A DNA stretch of 64,000 bases from Anaerolineae bacterium (GTDB lineage Bacteria > Chloroflexota > Anaerolineae > Aggregatilineales > Aggregatilineaceae): the NCBI GenBank assembly GCA_027494015.1, contig JAOSJP010000001.1, positions 186,001-250,000 of the forward strand. Direction: 5' to 3'. Numbering within the stretch: the stretch's first letter is position 1; the number at the start of each line of letters is the position of its first letter. Under the pieces are notes generated by a model that worked only from the letters and a program-made list of their open reading frames with translations, did no database searches and was not told the origin of the DNA. Below, piece after piece: positions 15,786-24,028 of this stretch. The position numbers and the translations under genes are program-made.

Positions 15786-16732
15786 CACCGCCGGGATGCC
15801 GCGCGGCGGCGTAGCTCGCCGATAGGGTCTGGCTCTTCGGGCGGCGCGCTGACGGCGGGTTGTGGCTCCGCTGGGGCGACCGCCGGCGGCGGGACAATGG
15901 TCGGCGGCAGCGGCACTTCCGCTGGAGCCGTCTCAAGGGGCGGCGCAGAAGTCTCTTCCTCCGCCTGCAACGGGGGCGTCGGAGCCGGGATCGCGCTCTC
16001 CTGCTGAGCGGCAATGGCTTCATGCAGCCCGACGGGCGGCTTTGGCTCGGTGTCCGCGTCGAAGCTGATGGCGGGCGCTGCTGGGGCGGCAACTTCCTCG
16101 CTGGGAGTCGCGGGCGGCGCGCCGGCTGGTGTCGCTGCTACATCGGGCGGAGCGCCCTCTGGCGTGGCGACGGGCTGGAGCGAGTCAGCGCCGGCGGGGG
16201 CGGGGTGGCGGCGCTGGTACTGGGCGCGCTCGGCGGCGTTCAGCCGCCCCTGGATGCCCAGCCGGGCGCGGTAGGTGTCGTCCATGCGCAGGCCGAGCGC
16301 GTTCACCTGCTGGCGCAGCTCGCGCAGGCTGGCGGCCATCATCGCCGCGAACTGCTTGTGCCCGTTCAGTTGGTCGCGCAGGAAGCCGAGCGGGCCTCTG
16401 GGCTGGTATTCGACCGTCCACTGCACGCTGGTGCCGTCCGGCCCCGGTTGCAGGCGGATACGTCCGCGCATGGCGCGGTACGGCCCGCCCTCGATCAACT
16501 CATATTCGTAGCCCAGGCCGTCCACCCAGGCCGTGATCTGCTCGATGACATCCTTGCCGCCGCCGGTCACGGCGCAGCGCCGACGGGTGCCTTGCCCGGT
16601 CTGCTGCGTGGTGAGCACCGAGACGCTTGTATAGCCGGCGTGCCACTCGGCGAGCTTGTAGGGGTCGGAGATGAACTCCCAGATGATTTGCGGGGGCGCG
16701 TCAATCAGGATGCGCTGGTCAATCAACGTCAC
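15785..16732 (-). CDS. SRPBCC (START-like) domain protein with Pro/Ala-rich tail
   Basis: A 315-residue protein. Residues 1-140 form a polyketide cyclase/START-like ligand-binding fold (RILIDAPPQIIWEFISDPYKLAEW ... VQWTVEYQPRGPLGFL), followed by a helix (FAAMMAASLRELRQQV) and from about 180 a long disordered Pro/Ala/Glu tail. Ligand unknown. It has no signal peptide, so is probably cytosolic. The stop overlaps the start of the next small gene. Confidence 0.82.
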   Translation of the reverse strand: MTLIDQRILIDAPPQIIWEFISDPYKLAEWHAGYTSVSVLTTQQTGQGTRRRCAVTGGGKDVIEQITAWVDGLGYEYELIEGGPYRAMRGRIRLQPGPDGTSVQWTVEYQPRGPLGFLRDQLNGHKQFAAMMAASLRELRQQVNALGLRMDDTYRARLGIQGRLNAAERAQYQRRHPAPAGADSLQPVATPEGAPPDVAATPAGAPPATPSEEVAAPAAPAISFDADTEPKPPVGLHEAIAAQQESAIPAPTPPLQAEEETSAPPLETAPAEVPLPPTIVPPPAVAPAEPQPAVSAPPEEPDPIGELRRRAASRR

Positions 16733-16874
16733 GGTTGCCCGTCCGTTCTAACTCCGTTCGTAACCCGGCACATGCGTTTGCGGGGGTTCTCAAGTGTCTT
16801 CTTTCGGCCCGCACACCCATTCTAGCGTAATGTGCGCCGGACTGAAAGTGCGATGCTCGTCGAGGGGGTCGGTC

Positions 16875-16974
16875 AGACTCCCGAAGTTTTCGAAAACTTC
16901 GGAAGTCTGGTCGCGGACTACGGGCAACGCACATCGGGCGTCTTGTAGGGGAGGGTTTGCAAACCCTCCCCTAC
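16875..16974. repeat. Two palindromes, AGACTTCC and GTAGGGG types
   Basis: AGACTCCCGAAGTTTTCG... (16875-16908, one mismatch) and GTAGGGGAGGGTTTG... (16945-16974, perfect). The same pair occurs at 4813-4934 in swapped order. Together with the MITE fragment at 17036 they fill the gap 16733-17314, which has no gene. Confidence 0.82.
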
Positions 16975-17035
16975 GGGCAGGTTGCCGACCCTGATCGTCA
17001 GATCTCATTCGAGGCGTAGGGTCATACGCCCCTAC

Positions 17036-17204
17036 GAAGGCGCAGCAGAGCAGGGCCCTGGTTGACCTCACCCCCGCTCGACGCTGACGCGCCTCGCCGC
17101 CCCCTCTCCGTCAACGGAGAGGGGGCAAGCCGAGCGCAGCGAGGCTGGGGGTGAGGTCAATACCCCCACGTCAAACAAGTCGCTGACAACCTTGGCACGC
17201 GCCC
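17036..17204 (+). mobile_element. MITE family 1, left end truncated
   Basis: Shares CAGCAGAGCAGGGCCCTGG, the CTCACCCCCGCTCG core, the CCCCCTCTCCG hairpin and the right end CAAGTCGCTGACAACC...GCACGC with the full copy at 63028-63219. The left terminal repeat is missing and a decayed GTAGGG palindrome abuts it. Confidence 0.75.
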
Positions 17205-17314
17205 CAGGACGCTGCCTTCTCGTGAGTTCGGGCACTCTGTGCTACACTTAGGCGCGCTGGTGCCTGGGGCCGGGGACGAACGCTGGCCGCGCAAACCGGC
17301 CCCCTGAGGAGACC

Positions 17315-17593
17315 ATGCCGAGTCCGTCGTTTGTGTTCAGCGTCATCGTCGCCACCCTCTATGGGGCCGCCTACCACCTGGTCAGCGGTGGCGACGCGCG
17401 GCGGCTGGCGCTGTTCCTGCTGGCGTCGTGGCTCGGCTTTGCTCTGGGGCACACTGCCGGTGACATCCTGGGTCTCACGCTGCTGGACATCGGCCCGCTG
17501 CACATGCTGCCGGCGACGGTGGGGGCCTGGCTGGCGCTCGTCACCGCGCGCATCCTCACCCGGCAGCCCGCGCGCCGCGCGCGGGCGCGCTGA
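17315..17593 (+). CDS. Small membrane protein, about three TM helices
   Basis: A 92-residue hydrophobic protein with segments FVFSVIVATLYGAAYHLV, LALFLLASWLGFALGHTAG and MLPATVGAWLALVTARIL, ending in an Arg-rich tail. Unrecognised. GAGGAG precedes the ATG, and TACACT about 70 bp upstream could be the -10. First of four closely spaced plus-strand genes leading to the RRM-PHAX gene. Confidence 0.75.
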   Translation: MPSPSFVFSVIVATLYGAAYHLVSGGDARRLALFLLASWLGFALGHTAGDILGLTLLDIGPLHMLPATVGAWLALVTARILTRQPARRARAR

Positions 17594-17647
17594 GGGGCGT
17601 TCTCTGTCCGATCTTCACAGGCCTGCCATTGAGGGGAGTAGGCGACC

Positions 17648-18172
17648 ATGCCGCAACAAGCGAACAAACCGGAACAGCTTGCCGCGCCGCAAGACACTGC
17701 GGGTGGCGACACCGCAAAGAGCGGCAAGGGGCGCTCCTGGACCTTCTGGCCGCTGGTGGGCGTGGCGGCGGTGGTGGCGGTGTTCGTGATCGGGCTGGTG
17801 GGCGCGGTGCTGGTGGCGATCCTGGCCGACCCCGACGACGCGGCCAACTGGGTGGGCATCATCCGCGACATCTTCATCATTGTGCTGGCGATGGAGGGCA
17901 TGTTGATGGGCGTCGCCCTGATCGTGCTCATCATCCAGCTTGCGGCGCTGGTCAATCTGCTGCAAAGCGAGATTCAGCCGATTGTGGATAACACCAGCGA
18001 GACGGTGACGACCGTGCGCGGCACCGCCGAGTTCATGAGCCAGAATGTGGTCGAGCCGGTGATCAAGGCCGGGGCGCTGCTGGCCGGCATCGGCGGCGTG
18101 CTGCGCGAAGTGCTGGGGCTGCGGCGCACCGTGCGCCGGGCGCGCGCCGGTTCGGGCAAGAAGACGGCGTGA
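17648..18172 (+). CDS. Membrane protein, two TM helices with cytosolic helix
   Basis: A 174-residue protein: polar N-terminus, TM1 (about 31-59, FWPLVGVAAVVAVFVIGLVG), TM2 (about 72-103, IFIIVLAMEGMLMGVALIV), then an amphipathic helix (LLQSEIQPIVDNTSETVTTV) and an Arg-rich end. The helix recalls DUF948-type proteins, but I do not claim the family. Ten bases separate it from the YtxH-like gene, so the two are likely partners. Confidence 0.72.
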   Translation: MPQQANKPEQLAAPQDTAGGDTAKSGKGRSWTFWPLVGVAAVVAVFVIGLVGAVLVAILADPDDAANWVGIIRDIFIIVLAMEGMLMGVALIVLIIQLAALVNLLQSEIQPIVDNTSETVTTVRGTAEFMSQNVVEPVIKAGALLAGIGGVLREVLGLRRTVRRARAGSGKKTA

Positions 18173-18182
18173 GGAGGCGAGC

Positions 18183-18485
18183 ATGGCGACCGGACAGCAG
18201 GGCGTGGGGACGGTGGAGTTCGTTGCCGGCTTGATCGTCGGATTTGTGATCAGCGCGCCGCTGGTCGCCTGGCTGTCGCCACGCAGTGGCGAGGAGACGC
18301 GCCAGGCCATCGTGCAGCGCGGGCTGCTCATCCGCCGCCGCGTGGGTGAAACAGTGCGCGGTCCGCTGGAGCAGGTGCAGCAGCAGCTTGAGCAGATCAA
18401 GGGCGAGTCGCTGGAAGACGCGCTCGCAGAAGGCAAGACCATCGCCGCCCGGCGGTGGCCCCTGGCACGGGATTCTCAGGACTAG
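18183..18485 (+). CDS. YtxH-like small membrane protein
   Basis: A 100-residue protein with one N-terminal TM segment (FVAGLIVGFVISAPLVAWL, the Gly-rich YtxH type) and a long charged helix (VGETVRGPLEQVQQQLEQIKGE). YtxH-family proteins are general-stress proteins of unclear role. GAGGAGG precedes the ATG. Confidence 0.75.
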   Translation: MATGQQGVGTVEFVAGLIVGFVISAPLVAWLSPRSGEETRQAIVQRGLLIRRRVGETVRGPLEQVQQQLEQIKGESLEDALAEGKTIAARRWPLARDSQD

Positions 18486-18508
18486 AGGACACAGGTGGGG
18501 GGTGCCTT

Positions 18509-19057
18509 ATGGCGACAGCGTTATTTGCGGCCAACCTGGATGAACAGGTTACAGCAGAAGAACTGCGCGCCCTTTTTGCCGAGCACGGCGAGGTTGTGGC
18601 GCTGGAGACTCCAGCGGCGCAGCGCCCTGGCGAGCCGGTGACCGTCGTGGAGATGGCGTCTGAAAAGCAGGCAACGCGCGCTTTGAACGCGCTGAACGGA
18701 GTTGAGTTGCGCGGGAAGCGCCTGTCCGTAAGCTACCAGGTGCCCGACCTCGACAAAGACCTGACGCCGCGCCAGCGGAAAACCATCGAAGAGATCGCCG
18801 CCAGGTTGGAGGAGGCCGAGAAGAAGCCGCTGCGCCAGATCGGGGCCATCGTCTACCTGTGCGGCGGGCAGTTCGCCCAGGCGCTCGTTGAGGAGGCGCT
18901 GGCGCTGAACGCCCAGGAGGGCCTGCTGACGAAGGAAGGCACGCGCCGCACCACAGGCGGCATATTCTTCTACCTGGCGCGTTTCCGCATGTCCCCTGAG
19001 GCGCGCCGCATCGTCTACAACAGGCATGGCAAGCTCCCCGGACGGCAGTACGACTGA
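18509..19057 (+). CDS. RRM plus PHAX-type RNA-binding domain protein
   Basis: A 182-residue RNA-binding protein. Residues 1-78 form an RNA recognition motif: RNP2-like LFAANLDEQ, and VTVVEMASEKQATRALNALN over RNP1. RNP1 lacks the usual aromatics. Residues about 85-155 match the RNA-binding domain of PHAX, the eukaryotic snRNA export adaptor: KTIEEIAARLEEAEKKPLRQ, VEEALALNAQEGLLTKEGTR, RRTTGGIFFYLAR. Bacterial PHAX-like domains exist but are little studied; RNA target unknown. It follows three small membrane-protein genes with gaps of 54, 10 and 23 bp. Confidence 0.85.
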   Translation: MATALFAANLDEQVTAEELRALFAEHGEVVALETPAAQRPGEPVTVVEMASEKQATRALNALNGVELRGKRLSVSYQVPDLDKDLTPRQRKTIEEIAARLEEAEKKPLRQIGAIVYLCGGQFAQALVEEALALNAQEGLLTKEGTRRTTGGIFFYLARFRMSPEARRIVYNRHGKLPGRQYD

Positions 19058-19084
19058 GCAGGTCTGTACATGCCTCTCTCCCTA

Positions 19085-19286
19085 AATCCCCCTCTCCAGC
19101 CGAGCTAGAGAGAGGGACTTTGACCGCTGGTTGGGGCGTCTTTCCCCTCCCCGGCTCTGTGCACAGACCGGAGACCTGGCTGCCAGGTGTTCGGGGACCT
19201 GGCTGACACTTTTGGGGGATAATGAGGGCATGGTGACGGGCTGCGCAGCAAGAGACTTCCGAAGTTTTCGGAAACTTCGAAAGTCT
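19085..19286. repeat. CCAGCCGAGCTAGAG hairpin and AGACTTCC palindrome
   Basis: CCCCTCTCCAGCCGAGCTAG... at 19085-19117 recurs inverted at 25112-25150 and in the array at 56.4 kb. An AGACTTCC palindrome lies at 19253-19286. Both sit between the convergent RRM-PHAX and nnr genes. Confidence 0.75.
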
Positions 19287-19310
19287 GGTCTGGCGGCGCA
19301 GTCTGGCGGA

Positions 19311-21020
19311 TCAGGCGCGCGCGGCCAGGGCCAGCGCGTCCGGCAGCAGATCGAGCACATCGCCGGCGGTGACGCTGATCGCCGTTTCCAATAGTTCTGC
19401 TGCGCGCACGCCCGCCATGCCGTGCAGCCAGGCCGCGCACAGCGCCGCGTCGAACGGCGCGAGTCCCTGAGCCAGCAGCCCGGCGATGGCCCCGGCCAGC
19501 ACGTCGCCCGTCCCGGCGCTGGCCAGCGCGGACGTGGCGAACGGCTCGACAGCCGTCTGGCCATCCGGCGCGGCGACGACCGTGAACGCCCCCTTGAGCA
19601 CGACCACGCAGCTCCACTCGGCGGCTTTGGCCTGGGCCAGCGCGATGCGGTCGGCCTGCACCTCTTCGCGCTCCAGCCGGGCCAGGCGAGCGAACTCGCC
19701 GGGGTGCGGGGTGAGGATCGTGCCGGGCGGGAGCAGGCGCGGCCAGCCGTCCATCGCGGCGAGCAGGTTCAGCCCGTCGGCGTCAATGACCAGCGGCGGC
19801 AGACCGGTGGCATCCGGCGCGGACTCATTAGCGGGCGCGTCCGGCACGAAGCCAATCGCCCGCGAATGGCGCACTTCCTCCTGGGGGCGCAGCAGCTCGC
19901 GCAGAAATTCACCGGTCACGTCTTCGCGGCCAAAGCCAGGGCCGAGCAGCAGGGCGCTGTAACCGGCCAGCTCCGCGCGCAGCACCTTGACGGCGGCCTC
20001 GTTGATCACGCCCAGGTCGTGCGGCAGCAGCAGCCAGGTCGCTTCGGGCAGCATCCCGGCCAGCACGGGCACGATGATCTGCGGCGCGCCGACGGTGACC
20101 AGCCCCGCGCCGGCGCGATAGGCGGCGGCGGCGGCCAGGTAAGCCGCGCCGGTGTAGTTCAGGCTGCCAGCGACGACCATCGCCTTGCCAAACGTCCCTT
20201 TGTGGCTGTCGCGCGGGCGCTGTGGCAGCCGCGCCCGGACTGCGGCGGCGTCCACCAGGGTCAGGGCGATCTCGTCCAGTTCGGGCAGGCGCGGCGGCAG
20301 GCCAATGTCGGCGATGTGCAGCGTCCCCACGGCCTCCGCGCCGGGGAAGGCGAGCAGGCCCGGCTTGGCGGCGGCGAAGGTGATCGTCTCGTGGGCGGGC
20401 AGGGTCGCCTTGTCCAGCGCGCCCGTGTCGCAGTCCAGCCCACTGGGGCAGTCTACGGCGACGATGAGCGGCCCCTCGTCAAGCGCGGTGAGATCGGGGG
20501 CGGCTGGCGTGGTGTAGGGAGGAGCCGGGCGCTCGGCGCGGCGCAGCGTGATCGCTTTGTGAGCGGTCTGCAACACTTTGGCCGCGTCGCCCTTGATCGG
20601 CAGGCGCAGGCTGGTGCCGAAGAGCGCGTCAATGAGCACATCGGTGTTGGCGACCAGGTTCTGCAGGACGCGGTATCCGGCGGCTTTGTCGTCGTCGGCG
20701 CTGGCGATGAACACGCCGGCCTCGCGCGCGCCAACGAACACTTCATCGTCGTCGCCGCGCATCTTGAGCAGGAATGCGCCAACCGACGCGCCCTCCAATT
20801 CCTCGGCCAGGATGCGCGCGGCAACCAGACCGTCGCCGCCGTTGTTGCCGGGGCCGACGATCACGGCGACGCGCGGCTGCTCGATCCCGGCCAGAAGCTG
20901 CCGGACGCGCCCGGCGACGGCACGACCGGCGCGCTCCATCATGGCGGCATAGGAGTGTCCCTGGGCGTCGGCGGCGCGCTCGATGGCGCGCATTTGTTCG
21001 GTGGTGACGATCTTGGGCAT
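19311..21020 (-). CDS. nnr: Bifunctional NAD(P)H-hydrate repair enzyme
   Basis: Repairs hydrated NADH/NADPH. The N-terminal half (about 1-250) is the epimerase with VIVGPGNNGGDGLVAARIL (residues about 54-72) and VAVDCPSGLDCDTG. The C-terminal half (about 285-569) is the ADP-dependent dehydratase with LTPHPGEFARL, VVVLKGAFTVV and SAGTGDVLAGAIAGLLAQG. Length 569 is slightly longer than usual, with a Pro-rich insertion near residue 185 (APPYTTPAAPDLT). It follows the AAA ATPase by 37 bp on the same strand. Confidence 0.95.
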   Translation of the reverse strand: MPKIVTTEQMRAIERAADAQGHSYAAMMERAGRAVAGRVRQLLAGIEQPRVAVIVGPGNNGGDGLVAARILAEELEGASVGAFLLKMRGDDDEVFVGAREAGVFIASADDDKAAGYRVLQNLVANTDVLIDALFGTSLRLPIKGDAAKVLQTAHKAITLRRAERPAPPYTTPAAPDLTALDEGPLIVAVDCPSGLDCDTGALDKATLPAHETITFAAAKPGLLAFPGAEAVGTLHIADIGLPPRLPELDEIALTLVDAAAVRARLPQRPRDSHKGTFGKAMVVAGSLNYTGAAYLAAAAAYRAGAGLVTVGAPQIIVPVLAGMLPEATWLLLPHDLGVINEAAVKVLRAELAGYSALLLGPGFGREDVTGEFLRELLRPQEEVRHSRAIGFVPDAPANESAPDATGLPPLVIDADGLNLLAAMDGWPRLLPPGTILTPHPGEFARLARLEREEVQADRIALAQAKAAEWSCVVVLKGAFTVVAAPDGQTAVEPFATSALASAGTGDVLAGAIAGLLAQGLAPFDAALCAAWLHGMAGVRAAELLETAISVTAGDVLDLLPDALALAARA

Positions 21021-21057
21021 ACGATCCTCTGCATGACAGAGACGGTGAGGACGCCGG

Positions 21058-22401
21058 TCAATAGCCCGCGTCCAGGTCCACGAAGTAGGCGGAGGCCGCG
21101 CGGTCGAGCAGTTCTTTGCTCAGCGCGGGCGGCGTGTTCTGGTAGCGCGAGATGTCTATGATCTGCTCAACGATGTCGCGCGGGTGAACGGCGCGCAGCT
21201 TGCGATTCTCCTTAATGAACCATTCCTGGATCAGGTAAGCCAGCCCCTTCTCGTCGTAGGGCACACGGCGCGCCTCGCACACCCCCTGGAAGATGGTGCG
21301 GAACTCTTCGAAGCTGGGGTCGCCCACCTCGATCTTGTGCGGGATGCGGCGCAGAAATGCCTCGTCCACCAGGTCGGCGGGCGGCATGTTGGTGCTGAAG
21401 ACGATCAGCACATTGAAGGGAATCTCGATCTTGCGCCCGGTGGAGAGCGTCAGGAAGTCCACACGGCTTTCCAGGGGGACGATCCAGCGGTTGAGCAGAT
21501 CGCGCGGGCGCACCTGCTGGCGGCCAAAGTCGTCAATGAGGAACATGCCGCCGTTGGCCTTCATCTGGAACGGCGCTTCGTAGTATTTGTTGATCGGGTC
21601 GTAGACCAGGTCGAGCGTCTCCAGCGTCAGCTCCCCGCCGACCATGATCACCGGGCGGCGGATGCGAATCCAGCGCGCGTCGCGGCGCTCGCCGGTGGCG
21701 GTGGTGCGGCGTTCCTCTTCCCCGCCGTCGGGCAGCACCTCGTGGTTGACATTATCGAACACGCGAATGACCTGCCCATCTACGTCTACCGCGTAGGGCA
21801 CCCACATGGGCTTGCCGAGGATCAGGCGGCCCACGCGCTGGGCGATGGTCGTCTTGCCGTTACCGGGCGGGCCGTACATGAAGATCGCCTTGCCGGAGTT
21901 GACGGCGGGGCCAATGCGCCCCAGCATCTGCTCGTTGATGGTCAATCCCTGAAGCGCCTCGACCAGATGCTCGCGGTGAACCTGCAGGCGGGCGGTGGCC
22001 TGGGCCTTCATCGCCGCCACGTACTGCTCCAGAGTGACGGGGCAGGGGCCGGCGTACTGCGTGCGGGCCAGGGCTTCGTGCGCCTTCTCGATCCCCTTGA
22101 GGGTGATCACGTACTCGAACGATCCCGCGCCCACGCCCGCGCCGCCGCGCACCTCGACGAACTTCTCGCGCTTCAGCCCCTCCAGGACGATCTGCACGAC
22201 GCTGGTGAAGGGCAGGCGCATCTGCTCGGCGATCTGGTTGCCGGACAGGTAACCGCCGAAGTAGAGCACCTTGATGGCCAGGTCAGACAGGATGCCCAGG
22301 TTCAGCCCCGTGTCCTGCAAGGAGCGAACGGGCGACGGCGACCAGTCGGCGGTGCGGCGAAGCTGCCCGGTGAGGGGCGGCGGGGATGAGCGACTACCCA
22401 T
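21058..22401 (-). CDS. AAA-family ATPase with N-terminal winged-helix-like region
   Basis: A 447-residue protein. Residues 35-110 look like a winged helix (LGILSDLAIKVLYFGGYLSG ... MRLPFTSVVQIVLEGLKREK). The AAA module follows: Walker A GPPGNGKTT at about 177-185, Walker B MFLIDDFGR at about 286-294, sensor-like VLIVFSTNMPP, and EAFLRRIPHKI (arginine finger region). The C-terminal lid contains HPRDIVEQIIDISRYQ. Specific function is unknown; I know this architecture mainly from Chloroflexota and related genomes. GGAGG precedes the ATG, and the gene overlaps the end of the aminotransferase gene by 8 bp. Confidence 0.85.
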   Translation of the reverse strand: MGSRSSPPPLTGQLRRTADWSPSPVRSLQDTGLNLGILSDLAIKVLYFGGYLSGNQIAEQMRLPFTSVVQIVLEGLKREKFVEVRGGAGVGAGSFEYVITLKGIEKAHEALARTQYAGPCPVTLEQYVAAMKAQATARLQVHREHLVEALQGLTINEQMLGRIGPAVNSGKAIFMYGPPGNGKTTIAQRVGRLILGKPMWVPYAVDVDGQVIRVFDNVNHEVLPDGGEEERRTTATGERRDARWIRIRRPVIMVGGELTLETLDLVYDPINKYYEAPFQMKANGGMFLIDDFGRQQVRPRDLLNRWIVPLESRVDFLTLSTGRKIEIPFNVLIVFSTNMPPADLVDEAFLRRIPHKIEVGDPSFEEFRTIFQGVCEARRVPYDEKGLAYLIQEWFIKENRKLRAVHPRDIVEQIIDISRYQNTPPALSKELLDRAASAYFVDLDAGY

Positions 22402-23602
22402 GATAATCCTCCACGAGGGCGCAGGCTCGGCGTACTTCGTCTTCCGTATTATAGCAGTGCGTCGAGATGCGCAAATGCGGGGCGCGGGCGGCGTCCCAGT
22501 GCTTGGTCACGCGGACACCGTGCGCTGCCAGATGGCCGAGCAGGCCGTTGGCGCGCGCTTCGGCGGCGGGCAGATCGGCGGGATCGCCGACGCGGAAGCT
22601 GACAATCGGCCCCAGGTGCGCCGGGTTGGTCGGGGTGATGAGGTGCTGGCCGCTCGCACTCAGCCCGGCGATAGCCACTTCCGACAGGTGGCGCGTCCAG
22701 GCGTCAATGGCGGCCAGGCCCAGGCCGCACAGGAAGCGCACGCTCTCGATCAGCCCGACCATGCCGGTGAGGTTCGGCGTGCCCATCATGAAGCGCAGCG
22801 CGCCAGGGCGTGGCGTGAGGTCGTACCTGATCCAGTGCTCCCACCCGTCGGTGGCGTTGGGGCCGACGATGCCCGGCACCATCCGCTCAGCCACAGCTTC
22901 GCGCACATAGAGGAAGCCCTGGCCGGGCGGCCCCATCAGCGACTTCTGCCCGCCGCTGGCCAGGATGTCAATGTGCATGGCCTGGACATCAATAGGCATG
23001 TGGCCGGCGGCCTGGATAGCGTCTACCGCAAAGAGGATGCCGCGCGCGTGGCAGTACGCGCCGATGGCGGCCAGGTCGGCGCGGTGCCCGGTGAAGAACT
23101 GCACGGCGCTGACGGCGATCAGGCGCGTGCGCTCGTCGGACAGCGCGTCGAGGGCCTCAACCGTCGCGCCGCCGCCGTCGGCGGGGGCCAGGCGGCACTG
23201 CACGCCGCGCCGCTCCAGGACCATCCAGGGGTAGACGTTGGACGGGAACTCGACATCCGTCAGCACGATATTGTCGCCGGGCCGCCAGTCTATGGCCTGG
23301 GCGACGGCGTTGATGCCGGAGGAGGTGGACTGAATACCCACTACCTCGTGCGGGTGCGCAGCGTGGATCAGCGCGGCCATCTCCTGCGAGAAGGTGGCGA
23401 ACAGGTCGTCGTAGCCGGTGTCAGAGCCGGGCATGAAGAAGGCCATCGGGTCGTCGGCGAGCCAGCCGGCGGCGCGCTGCATGGCTTGCGCTGCCGGGAG
23501 GGGCATGGGCGAGATGCTGGCGTGGTTGAGATAGGTCAGGCGCTCGGCGATGGGGAAAGCGGCGCGCACCGGCGCGAGTGAGTAAGCAGGGGCAGTGATC
23601 AC
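22394..23602 (-). CDS. Class V aminotransferase (PLP enzyme, cysteine-desulfurase-like)
   Basis: A 402-residue fold-type I PLP enzyme: YLNHASISPMP at the N-terminus, STSSGINAVAQAI, AVSAVQFFTGHRADL, FAVDAIQAAGHMPIDV (PLP-Asp) and the Schiff-base Lys in ASGGQKSLMGPPGQGFLYV. Whether it acts as desulfurase, isopenicillin-N epimerase-like enzyme or true aminotransferase is open. No conserved desulfurase Cys loop was recognised. It starts at GTG 23602 with GGGAG before it. First gene of the run aminotransferase, AAA ATPase, nnr. Confidence 0.88.
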   Translation of the reverse strand: MITAPAYSLAPVRAAFPIAERLTYLNHASISPMPLPAAQAMQRAAGWLADDPMAFFMPGSDTGYDDLFATFSQEMAALIHAAHPHEVVGIQSTSSGINAVAQAIDWRPGDNIVLTDVEFPSNVYPWMVLERRGVQCRLAPADGGGATVEALDALSDERTRLIAVSAVQFFTGHRADLAAIGAYCHARGILFAVDAIQAAGHMPIDVQAMHIDILASGGQKSLMGPPGQGFLYVREAVAERMVPGIVGPNATDGWEHWIRYDLTPRPGALRFMMGTPNLTGMVGLIESVRFLCGLGLAAIDAWTRHLSEVAIAGLSASGQHLITPTNPAHLGPIVSFRVGDPADLPAAEARANGLLGHLAAHGVRVTKHWDAARAPHLRISTHCYNTEDEVRRACALVEDYHG

Positions 23603-23693
23603 AAGACTCCCTTTCAGTGTAACCGTGTGCTCAGAGCGCGGGGCGGGCCGCGCTGCGCACCATTATAGACCGTGACGGCGGGTGAGGGGAGAT

Positions 23694-23756
23694 ATTGCGG
23701 ATTGCGGATTGCGGATTGCGAATTGCGGATTGCGGATTGCGGATTGCGGATTGCGG
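23694..23756. repeat. Heptamer tandem repeat ATTGCGG, 9 copies
   Basis: Nine consecutive 7-bp units, the fourth being ATTGCGA. The same heptamer with the same variant unit occurs at 37589-37630. The rest of the gap 23603-24028 holds a decayed CTCACC core fragment (about 23825-23870) and CCAACAA units (23910-23935), with no gene. Confidence 0.95.
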
Positions 23757-24028
23757 ATTTCAAGAACTCTCGGCGTGAGGAATTGGGGGACGGACGGGAG
23801 ATTAGGGGGGGTCTGGGGTGTTTCTTCACCTTACCTCACCGCCGCTCGGCGCTGACGTGCCTCGCCGTCTCTATTTTCATGCCCCGGCCCCACAGCGGCG
23901 CTGCCTTCACTAACAACCAATCACCAACAACCGATTCGCCGATTCACTACAGGTTGCTCGATCCCGGCCAATCCTGATAACATCCAGCCCGCGCCGCCTG
24001 AGCAGTCCAGTTCATTCCAGGAGAGATT

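Noticed and set aside
15785..16732. Secreted Pro-rich surface protein
   Set aside because: Despite its Pro/Ala tail it has no signal peptide and begins directly with the SRPBCC fold.
23694..23756. CRISPR-like array
   Set aside because: 7-bp units with no spacers; simple tandem repeat.
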